Under the pieces are notes generated by a model that had not been told where the DNA came from, did no database searches, and saw only the letters and a program-made list of their open reading frames with translations. A stretch of DNA of 13,968 bases from positions 1 to 13,968 of the forward strand of contig CAZSOQ010000137.1 in NCBI GenBank assembly GCA_964608495.1. The letters run 5' to 3'. Source of the DNA: JAKORR01 sp964608495. Lineage in GTDB: Bacteria > Armatimonadota > Zipacnadia > Zipacnadales > FEN-943. Of the stretch, positions 6,717-12,962 are shown one piece after another. The translations under genes were made by a program, and so were the position numbers. Positions within the stretch are counted from its first letter, which is position 1. Every line of letters begins with the position of its first letter.

Positions 6717-7976
6717 ATGAGGAAGACGTCACGCATGGCGGGCATCATGGCGATCGCGGCGGCGCTGGCCGCGGCTGGAGCAGCGACCGCTGCCGAGCGG
6801 TTCGACGTTCTGGCCTGGGTGGATCACCACGACTTCGCGGGGGTGCGGGCGGGCGACGGGTTCATGTTCGACTGCGAGAAGCCCGAGGGGTGGGCGAAGA
6901 TCCTCGATCACGTACAGGAGGTGGGAACGACCGTCGTCCTCTGGCGCAACTGCGGCGGGGCCAACATGCGTTACAACAGCCGCGTCGAGTCCCATCACCA
7001 CGACCTCGTGCTGGACAAGCGCCGCATCCCGGAGAGCCGGTACCCCTATGGCTGGGTACACTTCGGGGACGCCGAGCAGGACATGATCGCCACGGTGGTC
7101 GAGATGTGCAGGCAGCGGGGTCCGAAGCCGGGCGTGCACTGGCCCTTCGAGGAGACACACTGGTCGGGGTGGACCATCGGCGGCTGGAACCTGGAGCATC
7201 CCCAGTACTGGGCACGGACCACCGACGGCCAGCCCTGGTGGGGGCGCACGAGCCTGGGCTTCGAGGAGGTGCGGCAGCACAAGCTGGCGCTGCTGGACGA
7301 GCTCCTTGAGCGGGGCGTGGAGGTGGTGTTCGTGGACTTCTTCCGGACCGGCGGCTGGAGTCCGGCCTACGAGTACGTCGAGCCCGTGATCGCCGCCTAC
7401 CGCACGGCCTATGGCGAGGACCCGCCCGCGGATCCCACGGACCTCAGGTGGTGCCGACACGTGGCGGGGTATGTGACGGACCTGATGCGCGCGATGCGCG
7501 AGCGCATGGATGCCACGGGGCGGAAGATCGAGCTGCTGGTGGGCATACCGGGCATCGCCCCGCTGGGCGATCAGGCGCTCGTGGCCTACGGCGCGGACTG
7601 GCGGCGATGGGTCGAGAAGGGGATTGTGGACGGGGTGGTCATCAACTACGTCGAGTGGGACCCCAAGGATCCCTTCGAGAGCACGCGGCGCCTGGGCCGG
7701 GAGGTGAGGGACGCAGTCCAGGGACGGTGCCCCGTGTACTGGCCCGTGCGGGCCTACGACTACGGGGGCTTCGGGATGCCGTCCTACCAGAAGGCGACGG
7801 AGCTCGGACAGGACGAGGTGGCGGCCAGGCTGATGGAGATGGCGTGGGAGGAAGGCGCGGCGGGCGTCAGCCTAGAGTGCGTGGACTACAACAACTACGC
7901 GCCGACGACGCGGGAGAGGATGCGCGAGGCCACCGAAGGCAAGTGCCGCTGGCGGCGTGAGGCGGGCGGGCAGTAG
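6717..7976 (+). CDS. secreted TIM-barrel-like protein, possible GHL-type glycosidase
   Basis: A 419-residue protein with a signal peptide (MRKTSRMAGIMAIAAALAAA, cleavage near ATAAERF at about 26). The mature part starts with FDVLAWVDHHDF and has alternating strands and helices typical of a TIM barrel. Strand-end acidic residues are placed as in glycosidases: VEVVFVDFFRTGGW (201-214, D207), IELLVGIPG (271-279), DGVVINYVEWDP (305-316, E313), and VYWPVRAYDYGG (340-351). Aromatic and His-rich loops (HWPFEETHWSGW, 141-152) could form a sugar cleft. This resembles uncharacterised glycosyl-hydrolase-like families (GHL, GH10-like clan) without a clear match, so catalysis is inference. The ATG at 6717 was chosen because GAGG lies 9 bases upstream and the signal peptide begins there. 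The frame extends upstream only across the propeller gene. It ends converging on the Gfo/Idh/MocA gene. Confidence 0.8.
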   Translation: MRKTSRMAGIMAIAAALAAAGAATAAERFDVLAWVDHHDFAGVRAGDGFMFDCEKPEGWAKILDHVQEVGTTVVLWRNCGGANMRYNSRVESHHHDLVLDKRRIPESRYPYGWVHFGDAEQDMIATVVEMCRQRGPKPGVHWPFEETHWSGWTIGGWNLEHPQYWARTTDGQPWWGRTSLGFEEVRQHKLALLDELLERGVEVVFVDFFRTGGWSPAYEYVEPVIAAYRTAYGEDPPADPTDLRWCRHVAGYVTDLMRAMRERMDATGRKIELLVGIPGIAPLGDQALVAYGADWRRWVEKGIVDGVVINYVEWDPKDPFESTRRLGREVRDAVQGRCPVYWPVRAYDYGGFGMPSYQKATELGQDEVAARLMEMAWEEGAAGVSLECVDYNNYAPTTRERMREATEGKCRWRREAGGQ

Positions 7977-7986
7977 GGCCGGTGGC

Positions 7987-8024
7987 CGGGCGCCGGGCGT
8001 GCGTTCCCCTAGCACTCGCGCCCG
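7987..8024. terminator. possible bidirectional terminator hairpin between convergent genes
   Basis: CGGGCGC (7987-7993) and GCGCCCG (8018-8024) pair over a 24-base loop. An alternative stem, GGGCGTG (7995-8001) with CGCGCCC (8017-8023), has one G-T pair and a 15-base loop. It lies in the 55-base gap where the two blocks converge, where termination for both is expected. There is no T-run, so support is mostly positional. Confidence 0.3.
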
Positions 8025-8031
8025 AGCCGCC

Positions 8032-9069
8032 TCAGCCCTCCAGGGCCGCCGCCAGGTCCGAGAAGAGCGTGTCCGGCGGCTCGAAGCCCTCCAGGTCAAC
8101 CGGCACCCGCCAGAGCGCGCTGGCGTATAGCGCCAGGACGACCTCCCACTCGTGCAGGGACTGCTTCAGGGCCGTGCCGGGCACGCACGCCTCGTCCTCC
8201 ACCCAGTCGAGCAGCGCGCGGTGAAAGCCCACCTGCGATACCAGGTTGTTGGCGGCCCAGGTCTCCATGCCGCCGAAGTCCCCGCGCTCCTCGCAGCCCT
8301 TCCCGACGATCTCCCACTTGCCGAACTCCTGCCACTCGACCCGGCCGTGGCCGGCGTAGGCGGCCACGCGGACGTGCTGCCAGAAGACGTCCGGGGCGCC
8401 GCAGCGGGGCGCCGTGTAGCCCGTGGTCCACAGTCCGCGCACGCCGTTCCCGAAGAGCAGGTAGCCGACCGTGGTGTCGGGTCCCGGGTGCCTCGGGTCC
8501 TCGTCGGAATGGCCGCTGGCGGTGCCGAGCACCTGCACCACCGGGGAATCCTCGTTCAGGGACAGGGCGTAGTTGAGGATGTGCGTGCCCTGACCGGAGA
8601 TGGTCATGCCGGCGGAGCAGTCGAGCAACCGCACGTCACCCAGCGCGCCGGACCGGAGCGCCTCGCGGCATTCCACCAGGTTGGGCTGCCAGCGGCACTG
8701 GTGGCAGACGGCGAACTTCGTCTCCGTCCGCGCCTCCAGGTCGGTCAGCGCGCGCCAGTCGGCCACGCCGACCGCGACGGGCTTCTCGACCGTGCAAGCC
8801 CGTACGCCCAGGTCCGACACGAGCGTCATCAGCTCGACGCGGGTGTCGGGCCAGGTGACGAGATGCACCAGGTCGGGCTTCTCCGCGCGGATCATCTCGG
8901 CGGGATCGCAGTAGGCGCGCAGGCCGTAGTCGGCCGCCACCTTGTCCCGCCGGGCCGCGGTCGGCGCACAGCAGGCCACGATCTCGACGCCCTCGAGGCG
9001 CTGGTCCGCCTGAATGTGGGCGTGGCTGCGGCCGCCACAACCGACGATGACTGCCCTGTAGCTGCTCAT
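8032..9069 (-). CDS. Gfo/Idh/MocA family oxidoreductase
   Basis: A 345-residue cytoplasmic NAD(P)-dependent dehydrogenase of the usual family length. An N-terminal Rossmann fold has YRAVIVGCGGRSHAH (4-18, with the G-x-G-G turn), VEIVACCAPTAAR (28-40), PDLVHLVTWP (65-74) and the family-defining VEKPVAVG (94-101), where K96 is the catalytic lysine. The C-terminal alpha/beta domain contains GQGTHILNYAL (159-169). H163 fits the usual catalytic His, but the Asp commonly found three residues later is Asn166. Members oxidise or epimerise sugars, inositols and sugar acids; the substrate here is not evident. The ATG at 9069 has GGGAGG 8 bases upstream. It lies 16 bases after the fucosidase gene and is the last gene of the right-hand operon, so it probably processes a sugar released by that operon. 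Confidence 0.92.
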   Translation of the reverse strand: MSSYRAVIVGCGGRSHAHIQADQRLEGVEIVACCAPTAARRDKVAADYGLRAYCDPAEMIRAEKPDLVHLVTWPDTRVELMTLVSDLGVRACTVEKPVAVGVADWRALTDLEARTETKFAVCHQCRWQPNLVECREALRSGALGDVRLLDCSAGMTISGQGTHILNYALSLNEDSPVVQVLGTASGHSDEDPRHPGPDTTVGYLLFGNGVRGLWTTGYTAPRCGAPDVFWQHVRVAAYAGHGRVEWQEFGKWEIVGKGCEERGDFGGMETWAANNLVSQVGFHRALLDWVEDEACVPGTALKQSLHEWEVVLALYASALWRVPVDLEGFEPPDTLFSDLAAALEG

Positions 9070-9085
9070 TCCCGATGCCTCCCGC

Positions 9086-10327
9086 TCAGCCCGATCCGCG
9101 CGGCATGTTGCGGCGCACGTGCTCCATGTCCTGGGTCGGTGGCTCCTCGCACTCCAGCTCGAGGACGCTGATGGGCTCCTCGGGCGGGTCGGCCGGCAGG
9201 CCCGAGAACCGCACGCGGAAGTCGTTCTGATCGAAGGCTACCGGCTGCCCCGTGGCGCGCAGCCTCGCCGAGAGGACGCGCGTGCGCAGGCCGCCCAGCC
9301 CCCACTCGGAGCCGGGCCAGAAGTGCAGGTGGCAGTAGAGCGTGTTGCCCCTGCGCGTGAAGTTCCCAAACCGGCAGCGCTTCACGGCACAGGGGTCCGC
9401 CCCGTGGATGGTCTCCCCGTTGCGGTCCATCCACTCGCCCACGGCGGTAAGGATGCGCACCGACTCCTCGGGCACCGAGCCGTCGGGCTTCGGGCCGATG
9501 TTCAGCAGGTAGTTGCCGCCGTCGCGGGCGCAGGTGATCAGGTTGCGCAGGCACTGCTTGGGGCTCTTCCACGCGTCGTCGGTGATGTGGTAGCCCCAAC
9601 TGTCGTTCATCGTCATGCAGGATTCCCAGTGGCGACCCGCCCCGGAGGCCGTGGTGTGCTGCTCGGGCGTGTCGAAGTCCTCGGGGACGCGGGAGCGGTT
9701 GTTGATGATGATCTCGGGCTGGAGCTCGCGGACCATCGCGTTCATGCGCTCGGACTCCCAGCCCTCGGCCTCCAGCGGCCACGGCACGTCGTACCAGAGG
9801 ATGTCGAGCGTGCCGTAGTTGCTGCAAAGCTCGCGCACCTGCCCGTGGATGTACTGGACGAAGCGCTTGCGGGCCTCCTCGTCCTCGGCGCAACGCGCGC
9901 CGTCGGGATGGTGCCAATCCATGAGCGAGTGGTAGAAGCCGACACGCAGGCCCTCGGCGCGGGCCGCCTCGACGTACTCGGCCACCAGATCGCGCCCGCA
10001 CACCCTCGGCGCGCAATAGTCCGTGTACTGCGAATCGAAGTGACAGAAGCCCTCGTGATGCTTGGTGGTCATGACCATGTACTTCATGCCCGCGCGGCGG
10101 GCGAGCTGGGCCCAGTCGCGCGCGGCGTTGGGCTTGGGCCTGAACCGCGCGGTCAGCTTCTCGTACTCGGCCACGGGGATGCCCTCCATCTCCATGACCC
10201 ATTCGTGGCGGCCGATGAGGCTGTAAAGACCCCAATGGATAAACATGCCGAAGGTGGCCTCATGCCACCAGGCCATTCTGCGCTCACGGTCCTGCTCTGC
10301 CGCGCTCAAGGCGCTATGCTCGGACAT
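9086..10327 (-). CDS. alpha-L-fucosidase, GH29, apparently cytoplasmic
   Basis: A 413-residue GH29 retaining glycosidase that removes terminal alpha-L-fucose. Family motifs in order: WWHEATFGMFIHWGLYS (20-36); RDWAQLARRAGMKYMVMTTKHHEGF (70-94 by position, read in two parts), where H90/H91 line the sugar site; VGFYHSLMDWHHP (129-141); LDILWYDVPW (174-183), in which D180 is the expected nucleophile; and WGYHITDDAWK plus GGNYLLNIGPKPDG (244-283). The C-terminal beta-sandwich is short (about 315-400). The N-terminus (MSEHSALSAAEQ) has no signal peptide, unlike many polysaccharide-degrading GH29 enzymes, so it likely works on imported oligosaccharides. The acid/base residue is not conserved enough across GH29 to assign. 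The ATG at 10327 has AAGGAGG 9 bases upstream. No frameshift or missing motif is seen. Confidence 0.94.
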   Translation of the reverse strand: MSEHSALSAAEQDRERRMAWWHEATFGMFIHWGLYSLIGRHEWVMEMEGIPVAEYEKLTARFRPKPNAARDWAQLARRAGMKYMVMTTKHHEGFCHFDSQYTDYCAPRVCGRDLVAEYVEAARAEGLRVGFYHSLMDWHHPDGARCAEDEEARKRFVQYIHGQVRELCSNYGTLDILWYDVPWPLEAEGWESERMNAMVRELQPEIIINNRSRVPEDFDTPEQHTTASGAGRHWESCMTMNDSWGYHITDDAWKSPKQCLRNLITCARDGGNYLLNIGPKPDGSVPEESVRILTAVGEWMDRNGETIHGADPCAVKRCRFGNFTRRGNTLYCHLHFWPGSEWGLGGLRTRVLSARLRATGQPVAFDQNDFRVRFSGLPADPPEEPISVLELECEEPPTQDMEHVRRNMPRGSG

Positions 10328-10336
10328 TGGTCAGGC

Positions 10337-10343
10337 CCTCCTT
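10337..10343 (-). promoter_or_regulatory. ribosome binding site of the fucosidase gene
   Basis: AAGGAGG on the minus strand, 9 bases before the ATG at 10327, is one of the strongest sites in the window. It fixes a start with no room for a signal peptide, which supports a cytoplasmic enzyme. Confidence 0.7.
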
Positions 10344-10370
10344 TGCGGGCATGGTGCTTGGCCGACAGGC

Positions 10371-10387
10371 AACCGGGACGCCCGGTT
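10371..10387 (-). other. strong intercistronic hairpin after the dehydrogenase gene
   Basis: AACCGGG and CCCGGTT form a perfect 7-base stem around the 3-base loop ACG, starting 5 bases past the dehydrogenase stop codon and ahead of the fucosidase gene. No T-run follows. The core CCGGGACGCCCGG nearly repeats that of the hairpin at 4365-4382. Confidence 0.42.
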
Positions 10388-10391
10388 CCTC

Positions 10392-11405
10392 CTAGGCCCA
10401 GGGGTCCAGCACAACCTTCGCGCACTCGCCGGTAAGCTGCAGCTCCCAGGCCTCCTGGACGCGGCTCATCGGGAACTCGTGCGTGATCAGCCGGTCCATC
10501 TGGTCCGGACGCTCCTGGATGATCCTCATGATCTTCGGGTAGAAGGCCAGGTTGTAGTGCCAGGACCCGCGCACCGAGAGGCCCTTGCGTATCATGTCGT
10601 CGCTGACCCACAGGCTCACCTCTCCCCCTTCCCCCACGAAGGCGACCTGACCTTTCCGACGCGCGGCCTCGACGCACAGCCGCTGTGCCCGGGCGGCGCC
10701 CGAGCAGTCCACGGCCTTGTCCACGCCCACACCGTCCGTCAGTTCCATGATGCGCGGCAGGGGGTCCTCGTCCGGATGGAGCACCACCTCGGCCCCCGCC
10801 CGGCGCGCCAGCTCCGCGCGGAAGGGCTGGCTCTCCACGCCGACGACGCGGGCGCCGCGGTACTGAGCATTCACCACGCCCCCCAGCCCGACGGGGCCCA
10901 GGCCGGTGATGAGCACCGTGTCGAAGCTGTCTACCTGCATGGCCTGCATCGCGCCGAAGGTGGGGCCCAGGCCGCAGCAGGCCATGCCCGCGTGCAGGTA
11001 GCCCACCCCGTCGGGGATCGGCGAGCACAGCCAGTCCTGCTTGATGGCATACTGCGCGTAGGTCGCGGTGCCAGCCCGGGAGCCGGTCAGGGCCAGCGCG
11101 TCCACGCAATGCTGGCAGTGGATGTACTCGCCGGCCACGCACAGGGCGCACTTGCCGCACGGGTACTGGGGCTGGACGACGACGCGGTCGCCCACCTTGA
11201 CGCGGCCGGGCTGAGCCACCTCGACCACCTCGCCGGCGGCCTCGTGGCCCAGGCTGTCGGTGATGTGGCCGTCGCGATAGGCCTTGTACTCCGTGCACAT
11301 CGGCGCGGCCATGATCTTCACGACCACCAGGTTCTCCGCGGGCCTCGGGTCGGGCCGCTCCACGATCTCGCACTGCCTCTTGCCCATGATGGCAACGACT
11401 TTCAT
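10392..11405 (-). CDS. zinc-dependent alcohol dehydrogenase (MDR family), threonine/sorbitol dehydrogenase-like
   Basis: A 337-residue medium-chain dehydrogenase that oxidises an alcohol or sugar hydroxyl with NAD(P). The catalytic zinc ligands are C37 (MCTEYKAY) and H54-E55 (LGHEAAGEVVEV). The structural zinc lobe is present with C83, C86, C89 and C97 (PCGKCALC then GEYIHC). The Rossmann part has TGLGPVGLGG (167-176) and an acidic residue at the end of the second strand (VVGVES, E191), which usually means NAD rather than NADP. Length is typical. The ATG at 11405 matches the usual MKVV start of the family and has AAGGCGGGA upstream. An in-frame ATG at 11435 would add ten residues that do not look conserved. 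It sits between a sulfatase and the fucosidase on the same strand, so a sugar substrate is likely, though which one is not known. Confidence 0.92.
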   Translation of the reverse strand: MKVVAIMGKRQCEIVERPDPRPAENLVVVKIMAAPMCTEYKAYRDGHITDSLGHEAAGEVVEVAQPGRVKVGDRVVVQPQYPCGKCALCVAGEYIHCQHCVDALALTGSRAGTATYAQYAIKQDWLCSPIPDGVGYLHAGMACCGLGPTFGAMQAMQVDSFDTVLITGLGPVGLGGVVNAQYRGARVVGVESQPFRAELARRAGAEVVLHPDEDPLPRIMELTDGVGVDKAVDCSGAARAQRLCVEAARRKGQVAFVGEGGEVSLWVSDDMIRKGLSVRGSWHYNLAFYPKIMRIIQERPDQMDRLITHEFPMSRVQEAWELQLTGECAKVVLDPWA

Positions 11406-11438
11406 CGAACATCCCGCCTTGTGTGGTCTCGGCATCGC

Positions 11439-11455
11439 GGGCCGCGGAACGGCCC
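11439..11455 (-). other. intercistronic hairpin between sulfatase and dehydrogenase
   Basis: GGGCCG and CGGCCC pair over the 5-base loop CGGAA in the 133-base gap at 11406-11538. No T-run follows. The stem is six bases, so chance is possible. Confidence 0.3.
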
Positions 11456-11538
11456 TCCGGCCCCGCCGGGCGGAAGCTCCCTTCCCGCCACGCTCGGCGA
11501 TACCTGGCCGTCAGGCCTCAGCGCAAGCCGCGCCGCGC

Positions 11539-12942
11539 CTAGTACGGCCACGTGCGCGGCAGGGGCCGCTCCAGCTCGATCATCCGCTGCACCAGCAGCC
11601 GTCGGTGATCCGAGAGCTCGCCGGCGTAGGCCGGGTCCCCGGAGACGTCGTGGTACTCGCCCAGTCCCTGCCGCAGATCGTAGAGGAACTCGCTCCCGTC
11701 GGCCCGGGCGACGTAGCGGAAGTCGTCGGTCCTCAGGGTCTTCCAGCCGTCGCCTTCCGTGAGCGCCGAGTCACGCCCGTTCCCGCGGTCGCCGCCTTCG
11801 AGCAAAGGCAGGAAGGAGCGGCCCTGCAGGTGCCCCGGGACAGGGATCGCGCAGGCCTCCAGTAGCGTCGGCACCAGGTCCACGGCCTCCACGATCGGGT
11901 CAATCGTGCCGAGACTCGGTCCGCCGGGCAGCCGCACGATGAGCGGCACGCGGCTGATGCAGTCGTGGGCCGGGTAGCCCTTGCCGTAGTGCAGATGCTC
12001 GCCCAGCCATTCGCCGTGGTCCGACATGAAGACGACGATGGTGTTGTCCGCCAGGCCCAGCTCTTCCAGCGCGCCCAGCATCCGGCCCACGTGGTGATCC
12101 ACCTCGCTCACCATGGCATAGTACCCCTGCCGTGCGCCGCGCAGCTCCTCGTCGTCGTAGTGCCCCGGGCCGCGCTTCTCGTCTACCTCCGGTGGGAAGG
12201 CCGGCAGCGTGAGCCTGTCCGGGTCGTACAGGTCCATGAATCGCCCCGGCGCGACCCAGGGCGAGTGCGGCGAGTAGATGCCCGACACGCACAGGAAGGG
12301 CCGCTCATCGTGGGCCCGCGCCTTGAGGTACTCAATCGTCCGCGTGGCGACGAAGGCCGTGTGCGTCACGTCATCGCGCCCCGGGAAGACAATCGGCCGG
12401 CGCTCGTTCCGCTCGGCCGGGTGCCTGATCCCGTCCCGCACGCCCATCGTCTTCTGCCAGACCGCCGTGGCCGGTGGCAGGCCGACGCTCAGGTGGTCGA
12501 GCTGGTCGGGCGCGATCCGGCGCACCCACGCTCGGTAGGCGTCCTCGTAGCAGCCCGGCTCGTCCGAGATCTCCAGGTGGTCGAATCCGTAGTCGGGATG
12601 GACCTCGCGGTGGTCCCGGTTTGCGTGGTTCAGCAAGTGCAACTTGCCTAGGTTCGCCGAGTGGTACCCGTAGTTGCGCAGCAGGCGCGGCAGCGCGACG
12701 GTGTCCTCAGGCACCGGCACGCCGTTCTGCAGAATACGCAGCGTCGAGCAGTACTGCCCGGTCAGGAAGCTCACGCGGCTGGGCATGCACACCGGGTTCT
12801 GCACGAAGAAGCGGCCGAAGTTCACGCCCTCGGCCGCCAGGCGGTCCAGATTCGGCGTCAGGATCTCGCGATTGCCGTTCGCGCCGAGAGCGTCCCAGCG
12901 CTGTTGGTCCGTGTTGATTAGCAGGATATTCGGGCGACGCAC
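11539..12942 (-). CDS. type I sulfatase (formylglycine-dependent), no signal peptide
   Basis: A 467-residue sulfatase. Motifs in order: RRPNILLINTDQQRWDALG (2-20, metal ligand D12, with Gln where other sulfatases have a second Asp); CMPSR (52-56), whose Cys52 becomes formylglycine; LGKLHL (98-103, K100 and H102); SPHSPW (224-229, H226); MSDHGEWLGEH (306-316, D308 and H309); and YGKG (319-322, K321). The C-terminal subdomain ends LYDLRQGLGEYHDV. The start is a GTG at 12942 with a perfect AGGAGG 6 bases upstream, and the sulfatase fold begins at the second codon, so there is no export signal. The frame is open further upstream (to 13314), but that region is the LamG gene read in another frame. 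It differs clearly from the Tat sulfatase at 1486-2916, so it is not a recent duplicate. Its substrate is unknown. Confidence 0.94.
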   Translation of the reverse strand: MRRPNILLINTDQQRWDALGANGNREILTPNLDRLAAEGVNFGRFFVQNPVCMPSRVSFLTGQYCSTLRILQNGVPVPEDTVALPRLLRNYGYHSANLGKLHLLNHANRDHREVHPDYGFDHLEISDEPGCYEDAYRAWVRRIAPDQLDHLSVGLPPATAVWQKTMGVRDGIRHPAERNERRPIVFPGRDDVTHTAFVATRTIEYLKARAHDERPFLCVSGIYSPHSPWVAPGRFMDLYDPDRLTLPAFPPEVDEKRGPGHYDDEELRGARQGYYAMVSEVDHHVGRMLGALEELGLADNTIVVFMSDHGEWLGEHLHYGKGYPAHDCISRVPLIVRLPGGPSLGTIDPIVEAVDLVPTLLEACAIPVPGHLQGRSFLPLLEGGDRGNGRDSALTEGDGWKTLRTDDFRYVARADGSEFLYDLRQGLGEYHDVSGDPAYAGELSDHRRLLVQRMIELERPLPRTWPY

Positions 12943-12948
12943 GATGAT

Positions 12949-12954
12949 CCTCCT
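12949..12954 (-). promoter_or_regulatory. ribosome binding site deciding the GTG start of the second sulfatase
   Basis: A perfect AGGAGG on the minus strand, 6 bases before the GTG at 12942, inside the 20-base gap after the LamG/CARDB gene. It selects this GTG over any upstream in-frame start. Confidence 0.8.
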
Positions 12955-12962
12955 GGTGCGGG

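Noticed and set aside
5434..6732. Minus-strand open frame opposite the propeller/LamG gene
   Set aside because: The plus strand has six clear PD40 repeats, a signal peptide and a LamG-like domain. The minus frame has no domain and its composition is typical of an antisense shadow.
9119..10435. Plus-strand open frame opposite the GH29 fucosidase
   Set aside because: It has no recognisable motif and is Val/Gly/Ala/His-rich, while the opposite strand encodes an intact fucosidase with a strong ribosome site.
1443..11455. Intergenic hairpins as classical intrinsic terminators
   Set aside because: None of the stems at 1443, 2999, 4365, 10371 or 11439 is followed by a T-run on the relevant strand, so I list them only as hairpins.
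10245..11762. Plus-strand open frame spanning the dehydrogenase and parts of two neighbours
   Set aside because: It runs across three real minus-strand genes and their gaps, has no domain, and turns into Arg/Pro/Ser-rich sequence at its end.
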